A DNA stretch of 64,000 nucleotides from the NCBI RefSeq assembly GCF_025369935.1, contig NZ_CP104467.1, positions 7,075,001 to 7,139,000 on the forward strand, given 5' to 3'. This DNA comes from Paenibacillus andongensis. GTDB lineage: Bacteria > Bacillota > Bacilli > Paenibacillales > NBRC-103111. Shown here piece after piece: positions 44,560-52,739 of the stretch. The stretch's first letter is position 1; each line of letters starts with the position of its first letter. Under the pieces are notes generated by a model that saw nothing but the letters and a program-made list of their open reading frames with translations, was not told the origin of the DNA and did no database searches. The position numbers were made by a program, and so were the translations under genes.

Positions 44560-44865
44560 TTAGGGTTGAATCTCAAAAACATTCGTTAAGCGAGTCAGCT
44601 CGAACAGTTCTTTGACATCCCCCTGTAGACCCTTAATGACCACCTCGCCACCATTAGAATGAGCTCTCTTCTGAAGCGCAACTAGTACGCCGAGTCCAGA
44701 ACTATCGATATAGTCAACATCACGTAAGTTAAAAACAAATTGCTTACATCCTCTATCCAAATAAGGAAACAGCTTCTCCCTTATGATCGTTGCTTCATCC
44801 ACATAAATTTTGCCCCTAAGCGTTATATTCACCTGTCCGCCAGACACTCGAACATCTAGAAACAT
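44560..44865 (-). CDS. STAS-domain anti-sigma-factor antagonist-like protein
   Basis: 101 residues, SpoIIAA/RsbV-like fold. The phosphorylatable serine site is visible as VDYIDSSGLGVLVAL. GGAGGGG precedes the ATG. No anti-sigma kinase or PP2C phosphatase gene is adjacent; instead a PAS-GGDEF-EAL gene follows 51 bases downstream, so it may pass a switch signal to cyclic di-GMP turnover. Confidence 0.88.
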   Translation of the reverse strand: MFLDVRVSGGQVNITLRGKIYVDEATIIREKLFPYLDRGCKQFVFNLRDVDYIDSSGLGVLVALQKRAHSNGGEVVIKGLQGDVKELFELTRLTNVFEIQP

Positions 44866-44908
44866 TGTTACCCCTCCAGGTCCCTATTTTCCAGCCTCAC
44901 TTCATTGT

Positions 44909-44950
44909 AAAAAAAGCACCAGCTTTACTTCACATAAAGTCCGGTGCTTC
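44909..44950 (-). terminator. Terminator of the ba3-type oxidase operon
   Basis: AAGCACC/GGTGCTT stem with an inner CTTTA/TAAAG stem, followed by T7 on the minus strand. Confidence 0.8.
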
Positions 44951-44957
44951 TTTCCTT

Positions 44958-46622
44958 TTACCAAGTGACAAACCCTTTGGAACCGACACCTGGATGCATA
45001 ATCATATCCATTAACGGTACCGTATAAGCAATCAGTATCAGCGCCACCGATAAGCTGATCCACACACTCCAACGATCCAAGTAGGCCGGAGTCGCTTCCG
45101 CTTGCTCCATCGCTTCGCCGATTGGATACTCTGTCACACCCTTCGGCGCCCGAAGAAGAGCGAAGACATTGTACACCATCAACAGCACGCCAATGAAAAG
45201 TACCGTACCGCCAATAGCCATGAAAACATAATACGGCATCCAGCCTGCCGCATCCGCATTTCCCTCATAGGTCGTGAATGCCGTTCTCCGCGGTGCACCG
45301 AATAGTCCAACAAGATGCATCGCACCTGACATAAAGAACATGCCTACACACCAAATGATCGCTTGAATAATCCCAAGCTTGTTCATGCGCTTCGTAAGCA
45401 CACGGCCCGTGACGGCTGGAAGCAGCCAGTACGTAATCCCGAAGAACGTGAGCGCTACACTCGTCGCAACCGTCAAGTGAAAGTGCCCTGTTACCCATAA
45501 CGTATTATGAACCACCGCGTTCATTTGATTACTTGCGTTGATTAATCCGCCTGCGCCAGCTGGAATAAAGATCAGCATACCGAGGAATGGCGCGAAGAAT
45601 CGAACATCTTTCCATGGCATGACTTTTATCCAACCGAACAGCCCTTTGGCACCCTTGGCACGACCATTGATCTCAAAGGTAGCAAATAGCGAGAATGCGG
45701 TCATCAATGACGGAACGACCACCATGAAGGTCAAGACGACCTGCAGGTACTTCCAGAATGAGCTAATGCCCGGCTCCATCAATTGATGATGAAAGCCAAC
45801 CGGAATGGAAAATAGCAAAAGCAGGACAAAGGATAATCTGGCGAGCGCGTCGCTGTAGATTTTGCCTCCGATAATTTTCGGAATAATGACATACCAGCAC
45901 ATGTACGCAGGCATTAACCAGAAATATACGAGCGGATGGCCGAAGTACCAGAACAGGGTACGGCTGAGCATCACATTAATCGTTTCTACCCATCCGAAGG
46001 ACCATGGAATGAGCTGAATCAGCACTTCGGCAGCAACACCGATGGTCGCAATTTGCCACATAAGGAACGTGATGACCGCCATAAATGCAAACAACGGAGA
46101 AATCTTGCCTTGATGTGTCTTTTTCCAATACTTCAATTGATAGAAGATGCCCCACCCGCTAATCCAGCTTCCTACCACCAATAGGGCTAATCCGATGTAA
46201 AAGTAAGGAGAAGCTTTCATTGGCGCGTAGAACGTATACAGCACGCTCGCTTTTCCTGTCAAAACCATCACTACCCCGAGGGCTGTTCCCACCGTCATGA
46301 AAGCAAATCCAAGCCATCCCATGCGATGAACAATCGGAAGCAGCTTTCCGCCTAACGTGTAGGAAATGCCTGAGTAAAGAAAGCCTATAATGAAATAGGT
46401 CGTAAATACGATCGCCATCAACACGCCATGCGCAGTCAGCAGTTCATAATAACCGATCCCGTAAGGGAGCTTAACCGTCCCGCTCTTCACTAATGTTTGC
46501 AGCAGCCCCGCGATCCCTCCGATGAGCAGTGCAAGGAAAGCCACGATAATATGTGCTACGACCAGCCTCCCATCTTTGAGATCGAATTTATTTTCAAACC
46601 ATTCCAATTGCCCTTTCTTCAT
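44958..46622 (-). CDS. Cytochrome c oxidase subunit I, ba3 type (type B haem-copper oxidase)
   Basis: 554 residues with about 13 helices. Haem and copper ligands are visible: LTAHGVLMAIVF (low-spin haem His), YFGHPLVYFWLMPAY (CuB His and crosslinked Tyr), GFHHQLMEPG (two CuB His) and TGHFHLTVA (haem His pair). The type A proton-channel Glu motif is absent, and the HPLVYFW form is that of ba3/B-family enzymes, which work well at low oxygen. ATG 46622 follows an AAGGGTGG site. Last gene of the subunit IIa-II-I operon under an Fnr box. Confidence 0.92.
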   Translation of the reverse strand: MKKGQLEWFENKFDLKDGRLVVAHIIVAFLALLIGGIAGLLQTLVKSGTVKLPYGIGYYELLTAHGVLMAIVFTTYFIIGFLYSGISYTLGGKLLPIVHRMGWLGFAFMTVGTALGVVMVLTGKASVLYTFYAPMKASPYFYIGLALLVVGSWISGWGIFYQLKYWKKTHQGKISPLFAFMAVITFLMWQIATIGVAAEVLIQLIPWSFGWVETINVMLSRTLFWYFGHPLVYFWLMPAYMCWYVIIPKIIGGKIYSDALARLSFVLLLLFSIPVGFHHQLMEPGISSFWKYLQVVLTFMVVVPSLMTAFSLFATFEINGRAKGAKGLFGWIKVMPWKDVRFFAPFLGMLIFIPAGAGGLINASNQMNAVVHNTLWVTGHFHLTVATSVALTFFGITYWLLPAVTGRVLTKRMNKLGIIQAIIWCVGMFFMSGAMHLVGLFGAPRRTAFTTYEGNADAAGWMPYYVFMAIGGTVLFIGVLLMVYNVFALLRAPKGVTEYPIGEAMEQAEATPAYLDRWSVWISLSVALILIAYTVPLMDMIMHPGVGSKGFVTW

Positions 46623-46653
46623 GCCGACTTCCACCCTTCTGTGCTTCTTCCCA

Positions 46654-47124
46654 TCATTTCACGATAATCGTCGTTTTCATAAATTCATGCGCTCCGCCGC
46701 AATATTCGTTGCACAAAATAAGGTACTCGCCTGGTTTCGTAAACGTATGCGTCACTTGGCTGATTTCGCCAGGAACAATCATCATATTGACGTTCGTTCC
46801 TGGAATTTCAAACCCGTGAACGACATCCTGACTCGTGACTACGAACTTGATCGTTGCACCAACAGGCACTTCCATCTTGTCTGGGGCATATCCGAATGTA
46901 AAAGCGGTCATCACCGCTTCATATTCTTTTTCTCCGGTCTTATACAACCCTGGTTTGTCAAAAGGGGCTGTCTCTGTTACTTTCGCAGGATCAATCCGAT
47001 GATGATGCTCACTTGGCGGTTTAACCCCCATGGCAAATGCGGAAACACCCAAAACGCCAAGGAATACAAACAGCATGCTGATGCCGATTGCTAGCCAAAT
47101 TTTCTCAAGTTTATGAATATGCAT
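46654..47124 (-). CDS. Cytochrome c oxidase subunit II, CuA type
   Basis: 156 residues. One N-terminal helix (about 8-32), then a cupredoxin domain outside the membrane. CuA ligands: DVVHGFEIPG (first His) and LCNEYCGGAHEFM (two Cys, second His, Met). The short length and single helix fit ba3-type subunit II. It accepts electrons from cytochrome c and passes them to subunit I. AAAGGGTGG lies about 9 bases before the ATG. Confidence 0.92.
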   Translation of the reverse strand: MHIHKLEKIWLAIGISMLFVFLGVLGVSAFAMGVKPPSEHHHRIDPAKVTETAPFDKPGLYKTGEKEYEAVMTAFTFGYAPDKMEVPVGATIKFVVTSQDVVHGFEIPGTNVNMMIVPGEISQVTHTFTKPGEYLILCNEYCGGAHEFMKTTIIVK

Positions 47125-47159
47125 GGCTTAAAACCACCCTTTTCTAATCGTGAAATGAA

Positions 47160-47324
47160 CTACTGTCTGTACAGAAATAATAGAAATACAGCGACCCAGG
47201 TTATAGCCAAAAAAGCTCCAAGCAGCAAGACCGAGGCAAATGTGCCTTTCAATACGGGTTCTTGATCCGCCTTGTTTGTTCTCATTTGTTCAGGCTGCTC
47301 ATTGCTTAACTTTCGAATACTCAT
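47160..47324 (-). CDS. Small oxidase subunit (subunit IIa-like)
   Basis: 54 residues: a polar N-terminus and one C-terminal membrane helix (LKGTFASVLLLGAFLAITWVAVFLLFLY split over residues 26-52). Position directly ahead of subunit II matches the small subunit IIa of ba3 oxidases. ATG 47324 has GGAGGTGGG just upstream; the longer frame from 47363 would start above the predicted Fnr-dependent start point near 47355. Confidence 0.75.
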   Translation of the reverse strand: MSIRKLSNEQPEQMRTNKADQEPVLKGTFASVLLLGAFLAITWVAVFLLFLYRQ

Positions 47325-47361
47325 TTCAGACCCACCTCCAACTTCAAATCCAACTATCCTC

Positions 47362-47404
47362 ATTCTAGGAGCATTCTTCCGAGGCCACTATGATTTATGT
47401 CACA
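47362..47404 (-). promoter_or_regulatory. Fnr-dependent promoter of the ba3-type oxidase operon
   Basis: Box TATGA-TTTATG-TCACA (47389-47404, one mismatch in the left arm). TAGAAT at 47367-47362 on the minus strand puts the start point near 47355, 41.5 bp from the box centre. Confidence 0.65.
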
Positions 47405-47429
47405 TTCCGTATAGGAAATGAACAACTTC

Positions 47430-48047
47430 TTACATCCCCGTCTTCACGGTGCTTTGAAAAGCTTTATAATCGTCCATGGTCTTGATGCTCGCAATGAATT
47501 TCAGATCGACGCCATTCTTCTGCAAATATTCATCCCCTAACTCACTCCAGAACATATGTCCCAGTAAAGCAGAAACCCGCGTTTCACCTCTAATGAGCAG
47601 TGGAAGAATCTTAGCCTTGCATTCGCGATCATAAATCCCATGTAGGGGAATTAATCTACCCGATACAAGAGGAATTACAGCCTCAATGCCTTCCCCTTCC
47701 CGCTTTCTGTTCCACAAAAGTTCGGCGGCTTTGTACGAAATAAAAGGCATATCACAACCAACAACCCAGACCGATGAATGCTTCGCTAACGACAATCCTG
47801 CATGCATGCCCCCAAGCGGTCCATGGCCAGTGTGAAAATCCGTAATAATCCGTACCGAACGATCCAGGATAGGTAGAAACGATTTGGGATCGTTGGTTAC
47901 AACAATGATTTCATCACACAATATCCTCATCCGATCCACTTGGCGAACAATGAGAGGCTGTCCACCAAATGGAAGTAATGCTTTCAGTTCCCCATTCATT
48001 CGACGGTTTGCTCCACCAGCCAAAATGACGCCCGTAAGCATCACCAT
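47430..48047 (-). CDS. mobA: Molybdenum cofactor guanylyltransferase
   Basis: About 205 residues. Nucleotide-binding loop LTGVILAGGANRRMNGELKALLPFGG, then TDFHTGHGPLGGMHAGL and VVGCDMPFIS with the metal-binding Asp. It adds GMP to molybdopterin, giving the dinucleotide cofactor used by nitrate reductase. Start choice is uncertain among ATG 48047, GTG 48044 and ATG 48041, all after GAGGGAG. Its place beside oxidase, Fnr and Nre-like genes suggests supply of cofactor for nitrate respiration. Confidence 0.9.
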   Translation of the reverse strand: MVMLTGVILAGGANRRMNGELKALLPFGGQPLIVRQVDRMRILCDEIIVVTNDPKSFLPILDRSVRIITDFHTGHGPLGGMHAGLSLAKHSSVWVVGCDMPFISYKAAELLWNRKREGEGIEAVIPLVSGRLIPLHGIYDRECKAKILPLLIRGETRVSALLGHMFWSELGDEYLQKNGVDLKFIASIKTMDDYKAFQSTVKTGM

Positions 48048-48076
48048 CACACTCCCTCTATCCCGTTTTGTAGTGA

Positions 48077-48123
48077 GAAAAAAACACCTACTCTTCTTCA
48101 GCGAACTGAGTCAAAGAGTAGGT
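48077..48123 (-). terminator. Terminator of the DoxX gene
   Basis: Ten-base-pair stem ACCTACTCTT/AAGAGTAGGT, followed by GTTTTTTTT on the minus strand, placed between doxX and mobA. Confidence 0.8.
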
Positions 48124-48144
48124 TCTTCATGAATAGGTGTCCGC

Positions 48145-48669
48145 TTATTTATATTTCGGCTTCAAATGGAGTCTGTCGATTAGTTTATCAAACCATTTGT
48201 GCAGATAAGGAAGAATCAGATGGTCAACGCCGAACTTGCCTGCGTTAGCGCCTGCGGCGATGATAAAGAATCCAAGAAGCACTAACCATGGATTGCTGCT
48301 GACCGTTCCGGCGAACATATACATAAAATTCATTAATAGGCCGAAAAATATGGCTGTAGTCGTCAGTGCGCCAAGAATCAGACCCAAACCAACTAACAAT
48401 TCCCCCCAAGGAACTATCGTATTGAAGATGCCCACATTGGGAAGGGCAAAGCTTTTTAAGAAAGCTACATAATTTGCGTAAACCATATCCGTAGTTCCCG
48501 ATTCAAGGACTGGTTTCGCAATGGCGCCTTTCAGATAACCCGCTGCGTCAAATGGCTTTGCTCCGGCGATTTTATGCCACCCCGCTGTCATCCATTGCCA
48601 ACCCACATACAAACGAATAATCGTCAAGATCATCGCCGCGTAACGATTTCCCCTTAACCACTTCATCAT
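48145..48669 (-). CDS. DoxX family membrane protein
   Basis: 174 residues with four helices. Typical DoxX features: LTIIRLYVGWQWMTAGWHKIAG, a long loop, VGIFNTIVPWGELLVGLGLILGALT, and AGTVSSNPWLVLLGFFIIAAGANAGKFGVDHLILPYL. ATG 48669 is nine bases after AAAGGAG. A longer frame from 48783 is rejected since it would contain the Fnr box and its -10 box. Predicted to be induced at low oxygen. Confidence 0.88.
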   Translation of the reverse strand: MMKWLRGNRYAAMILTIIRLYVGWQWMTAGWHKIAGAKPFDAAGYLKGAIAKPVLESGTTDMVYANYVAFLKSFALPNVGIFNTIVPWGELLVGLGLILGALTTTAIFFGLLMNFMYMFAGTVSSNPWLVLLGFFIIAAGANAGKFGVDHLILPYLHKWFDKLIDRLHLKPKYK

Positions 48670-48702
48670 GTGAACCATCTCCTTTTTTTCTTTTCTGTCT
48701 TC

Positions 48703-48745
48703 ATTATATTTCCTAAAAACAGTCCGGTATGTGAAATAGATCACA
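48703..48745 (-). promoter_or_regulatory. Fnr-dependent promoter of doxX
   Basis: Perfect TGTGA-AATAGA-TCACA at 48730-48745. A perfect TATAAT at 48708-48703 on the minus strand gives a start point near 48696, exactly 41.5 bp from the box centre. Confidence 0.8.
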
Positions 48746-48786
48746 CCTGCGTGAACCACAGGGAAACACTGGTGGACTGACATAGC

Positions 48787-48821
48787 AAAAGCTGCCTTGG
48801 ACTAAGCCCATGGCAGCTTTT
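48787..48821 (-). terminator. Terminator of the ger operon
   Basis: AAAAGCTGCC/GGCAGCTTTT, ten paired bases, just after the gerAC stop. Confidence 0.75.
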
Positions 48822-48834
48822 GCTTGCTGATCCT

Positions 48835-49965
48835 TCATTCAATAGCACCGGTATGTCTCAATGTGAAATTTAGGCGAACGTTGATTTTTGCTTTTTTGAA
48901 CATGGGGTGCCACTTTGCTTTGGTTAGCTTTGAGTCTCTTATTTTACTCCGATAAACCTCACCGAACCCGACAACATCAGCTTCATTCGATTGCAAACTC
49001 GCGATGAATGTTTCTATTTCCTTCTTCAGTTTTTTTTCAATTTCTTTCTCTAATGCTGATACAGACTCGGGCTTCTCAAAGGAATAAGGAGCCGAAATCT
49101 CTTGAAGATCCCCCTGCATCGACACCGACAAATTAAATTCGGGTACTTTCGTGTCAAGAAGCTTAATTTTACTGCTGCTTTTCACAGTGGCGAATACAAT
49201 TTTAACCTCTTTATCTGGATGCTTCATGTACTTCGTTAAAGGTTCGGCATCTGCTACGAGTTCGAAGCTTCCCTCTTTCTTCGTATTGAGTAGTACTTTG
49301 AGCAGAAACCCTTGCCGCGGCGAAGCTTCATGAACCATGCGGTCATCATGAAACAAAGCCAATCCTTTGATAAAGACCTCATTGCCCCTTCGTTTGAGCA
49401 ACGGAATGACGGGATCTTTGCCTTCACTATAATAATCCCGAAGAAAATCTTGGAGTGTTGGGGAAGGAATCTCCTCTCTCTCCGAATTTTGTCTTAAGTT
49501 TTCATAAAGATACATGCCAATATTCGATATTTCCCGATAACGATGCGTTAAAATGTGTGATGCTTCTCCATCACTTATGCAAAGATAGATCATATCACCG
49601 AGCGTTGGGTCACGGGACAAGGTATCAGCTAGATCGATGATCCCTTTGGAGGCAAGCTTTTTGCCGTACATGACAACCCGTACTTGTCCTCCAACCAAAT
49701 ATTTGCTAAGCTCTCGATTCGAAGAAATGCGCGAACCTTTACTGGTATATGCCGTACTGGCTACAACCTGCGTCTTTTCTTTGGCGCTCGGATCGATTTT
49801 TTGCAAGACCGATGTTGTAAGAATGCGTTCTTTCTCAAGAGAGTCATATCCGATAATAATGCTAAGCGCCAAATTCTCTAATATGAATGGTTTGACACAT
49901 CCCGAGAACAAAACGACTGTGCCGAGCAACAGAGATAGACAAAGCGGTCTTCTCACGCATTTCAC
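48835..49965 (-). CDS. gerAC: Spore germination lipoprotein GerAC family
   Basis: 376 residues. Signal peptide with lipobox LFSGC, then the Ger(x)C domain: LALSIIIGYD, SNRELSKYLVGGQVRVVMYGKKLASKGI, DTLSRDPTLGDMIYLCISDG, and the C-terminal block KEIETFIASLQSNEADVVGFGEVYRSK...W...KINVRLNFTLRHTG-like. It is the outer-leaflet lipoprotein of a germinant receptor in the spore inner membrane. Last gene of the A-B-C operon. Confidence 0.93.
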   Translation of the reverse strand: MKCVRRPLCLSLLLGTVVLFSGCVKPFILENLALSIIIGYDSLEKERILTTSVLQKIDPSAKEKTQVVASTAYTSKGSRISSNRELSKYLVGGQVRVVMYGKKLASKGIIDLADTLSRDPTLGDMIYLCISDGEASHILTHRYREISNIGMYLYENLRQNSEREEIPSPTLQDFLRDYYSEGKDPVIPLLKRRGNEVFIKGLALFHDDRMVHEASPRQGFLLKVLLNTKKEGSFELVADAEPLTKYMKHPDKEVKIVFATVKSSSKIKLLDTKVPEFNLSVSMQGDLQEISAPYSFEKPESVSALEKEIEKKLKKEIETFIASLQSNEADVVGFGEVYRSKIRDSKLTKAKWHPMFKKAKINVRLNFTLRHTGAIE

Positions 49966-49980
49966 TCCCCGAGAGTAATC

Positions 49981-51090
49981 TTATCGATTAACGGTTCTTT
50001 TTTTAATGGCATGTACGGTTTTCACCAACAGAAAAAGAAGGGGTGGATACAAAAAGATCACATAGGTCGACACGGAGTTCAAGATCGAGTTCATCTTATA
50101 TATTTGTCCGTGTTTTTGGAACAGAAAGGAGCATGCGAAAAGAAGGACACAGAAGACGGCTAACGTCCGTTTTTGATTTTGTTGAAAAACCCGCTTCATT
50201 CCACGCAGGATAACCCATGTAAATAACATAAGATTGCATACTAGGATAAGCATCCAGAGCGGAATCGCAATGTATTCGAATCGTTCCAGAAACGGAAATC
50301 GGATGATTTTTAAGAAACTAAACGTAGCCCAAATCGTTTTTGGCATCTGATTTTGACTGTAATAAACGATAGAAATGACCATGACGAACAAATAAAATAG
50401 GTTGCTAAGAAGAACACCTATTTGCGCGTAACGATTCACGTTTTGTTGATCTCGAATGAACGGATACAGAAAGTAAATGACCTCGAACCCAGCAACCGTC
50501 AGCGGCATTTTACTCGCTCCTTGTAACAACTGGGTAGGCGTGGCTTCCATAATCGGAAGCAAAAAACTCCACTGGGCATGTCTTATCGCGGCATAAAAAA
50601 ATAATGTGGTCACAATCCAACATCCAATACCAAACAGGCACATGCCAATAATCACGCGAATTCCGCCAGTCACACCATAAGCAATTAGCGTAATGAAAAG
50701 CAGCATGAGGAGCCATGTCGGGAAATCGGGAAAAATCCACGACTGAACAGTTTCAATATATGTGCGGGAGATCGTTAGGACGTAGAACGCGAAATACGTC
50801 ATAAACAAGAGGCTGAGAATCCGCCCTACCCATTTTCCGAATAGTGCATAATGAATACCGAACAAGTCCGCAGAATCATAATGCGCAAGCGTGCGAATCA
50901 TCAACCAAATGGAAAGATGTGCAGCTAAACCGGACACAATGACCGAAATCCAAGCATCATGACCCGCAAATTTAAAAATGACTCGCTGGAAACCGAGCAC
51001 GCCCACCCCCAATTGGGCTTTACTGATTACAAAAACAAGTAGGAACGCTTGAAACAGTAAACCTTGCCTCGGTTTATCCGAGATCTCCAT
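49981..51090 (-). CDS. gerAB: Spore germination permease GerAB family
   Basis: 369 residues with about ten helices of the amino-acid-permease-like PF03845 type (QAFLLVFVISKAQLGVGVLGFQR at the N-terminus, ADLFGIHYALFGKWVGRILSL, YIETVQSWIFPDFPTWLLM). It carries the germinant-binding site of the receptor. Fifteen bases separate it from gerAA and from gerAC, one operon. The amino acid or nucleoside recognised cannot be told. Confidence 0.93.
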   Translation of the reverse strand: MEISDKPRQGLLFQAFLLVFVISKAQLGVGVLGFQRVIFKFAGHDAWISVIVSGLAAHLSIWLMIRTLAHYDSADLFGIHYALFGKWVGRILSLLFMTYFAFYVLTISRTYIETVQSWIFPDFPTWLLMLLFITLIAYGVTGGIRVIIGMCLFGIGCWIVTTLFFYAAIRHAQWSFLLPIMEATPTQLLQGASKMPLTVAGFEVIYFLYPFIRDQQNVNRYAQIGVLLSNLFYLFVMVISIVYYSQNQMPKTIWATFSFLKIIRFPFLERFEYIAIPLWMLILVCNLMLFTWVILRGMKRVFQQNQKRTLAVFCVLLFACSFLFQKHGQIYKMNSILNSVSTYVIFLYPPLLFLLVKTVHAIKKRTVNR

Positions 51091-51105
51091 CTTGTCATCA
51101 CCCGT

Positions 51106-52572
51106 CTACTCGTCGATGTCTTTTTTCAGCTTCGCTTGATTCTTATTGAATCTTGGCTTATTCGGTGTACGTGTAAAGGTAGAACGAGCGGAGAGAAATG
51201 GAAAAGGAAGTCGAATGACCGTATCTATCATGTCCCTCCATCGCGGAGGATAGATCGGATGCATATACGGATGTCCAAGACTCGTTTGACGTAACAAATG
51301 CATGAGTAATAAACAAATCGTGAACACAATGCCGATCCCACCCCAAATGCCTGCAGCAATAATCATCGGAAAACGAACAAATCGGATACTAATCCCCATT
51401 AAGTAGATGGGTGTGGTAAACGAAGACAGAGCCGCCAAGGCGACAATCATAATTAAGATGTTGCTCGTAAATCCGGCCTGAACCGCCGCTTGTCCGATAA
51501 CAATACCTCCCACAATGCCCATCGTTTGTCCAACCTTGGTCGGTAGTCTAGCCCCGGCTTCACGCAGAAGCTCAATTGTAACTTCTAGAAATAACGATTC
51601 AAACAAAGGCGGAAAAGGCACTCTGGATCGCGACTGGGCTAGCGGAACGAGCAGACTAGGAGGAATAATCTCATAATGAAACGTTAAGGCAGCCACATAC
51701 GCAGGGGTCAAAAGGATCGAGATGAAGATGGCCAAGAACCTCAATCCTCTTATGAACATGGCAATATTCCAATGCAGGTAATGATCTTCCGGTGATTTGA
51801 AAAAATCAAGGAATGTACTCGGTCCTATAATTGCAAAATTGCTGCCATTGATAAGCAGAACGACTTTGCCCTCCAATAAGCTAAAACTGACACGATCGGG
51901 TCGTTCGGTTATGATCATTTGAGGAAAAATCGACAAAGAATTATCTTCAATAAGCTGCACCAGAAGGGTGCTCCCGATGACGCCGTCTATCTCTAATTCC
52001 GAAATACGCTGACGCAGCGTATTGATGGTTTGCTCTTCTGCGATATCTTTCAAGTAAAGCAATTGCACCTGAGTTCTCGTTACTTCACCAATCTCAAAGG
52101 ATTCATTGCACAGATTTTCATGAGCAACATAGCTGCGGACGATCCCCAGATTCGTTTCCAATGATTCGGTGAATCCGATCTGAGGCCCGATCACGTTCGT
52201 TTCGATTTCCGCTATGGAGGGAGATCGTTTTGGCTGCTTAGAGGTATTGACCAGTATGACGTCTGTTTGTCCGACTTTAAATACCACGGTCCAACCGCGC
52301 AGCAGCAAGATAATGACTTGCTCCATTTCACAAGTAAGATCAGTCTGGCCAATAGGGATTAATTGAGCAAGTCCCTCCATCGAGAATGGTTCTAGCCGAA
52401 TTTGCTGTAGGGAGCTGAGTAGTTGATTGTTAATGAGACTTGCGTCAACTAAATCACAAAAATAAATGAGATTAAGGTCATCCTTCGCATGTTTGACGAT
52501 AAGATCCGAGCAATTATGGAGCAGGCTTTTCAATGATTCTTCGAAGAGATCAACGGAACCCGGTAAATCCAT
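51106..52572 (-). CDS. gerAA: Spore germination protein GerAA family
   Basis: 488 residues. A soluble N-terminal part (about 1-230) and a C-terminal membrane part with five or so helices. Family blocks: GPQIGFTESLETNLGIVRSY, EITIELLREAGARLPTKVGQ-like (LFLEVTIELLREAGARLPTK), GIVGGIVIGQAAVQAG and PTFLDFFKSPEDHYLHW-like. It forms the ion channel of the germinant receptor. ATG 52572 is chosen after AAAGGTGAT; a longer frame to 52635 would cross the predicted SigmaG promoter. Confidence 0.93.
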   Translation of the reverse strand: MDLPGSVDLFEESLKSLLHNCSDLIVKHAKDDLNLIYFCDLVDASLINNQLLSSLQQIRLEPFSMEGLAQLIPIGQTDLTCEMEQVIILLLRGWTVVFKVGQTDVILVNTSKQPKRSPSIAEIETNVIGPQIGFTESLETNLGIVRSYVAHENLCNESFEIGEVTRTQVQLLYLKDIAEEQTINTLRQRISELEIDGVIGSTLLVQLIEDNSLSIFPQMIITERPDRVSFSLLEGKVVLLINGSNFAIIGPSTFLDFFKSPEDHYLHWNIAMFIRGLRFLAIFISILLTPAYVAALTFHYEIIPPSLLVPLAQSRSRVPFPPLFESLFLEVTIELLREAGARLPTKVGQTMGIVGGIVIGQAAVQAGFTSNILIMIVALAALSSFTTPIYLMGISIRFVRFPMIIAAGIWGGIGIVFTICLLLMHLLRQTSLGHPYMHPIYPPRWRDMIDTVIRLPFPFLSARSTFTRTPNKPRFNKNQAKLKKDIDE

Positions 52573-52590
52573 ACATATCACCTTTAACCA

Positions 52591-52619
52591 TAGTATCCAT
52601 TTTTTTCTCCAAGTTATGC
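52591..52619 (-). promoter_or_regulatory. SigmaG-like promoter of the ger operon
   Basis: On the minus strand GCATA (52619-52615), 17-base spacer, GATACTA (52597-52591). This is close to the forespore SigmaG consensus, as known for gerA in Bacillus subtilis. Confidence 0.5.
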
Positions 52620-52638
52620 ATGGGAACCAACGCAAACA

Positions 52639-52666
52639 AGCTTCGCCCTCATATAAAAGGCGAAGC
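52639..52666. terminator. Hairpin between the kinase gene and the ger operon
   Basis: GCTTCGCC/GGCGAAGC stem with an 11-base AT-rich loop, followed on the minus strand by TTGTTT. It probably ends the regulator/kinase transcript. Confidence 0.45.
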
Positions 52667-52739
52667 CATTAGGTTTATAGAGTTACTTCAGATAATTAAA
52701 GGTTGGATTCACACAAAGTATCGATAGCTATGACCACCT

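Noticed and set aside
48670..48783. Longer N-terminus for the DoxX protein
   Set aside because: It would include the Fnr box and the TATAAT; AAAGGAG supports the start at 48669.
51226..52635. Longer GerAA start at 52635
   Set aside because: It would include the SigmaG-like promoter, and the ribosome site supports 52572.
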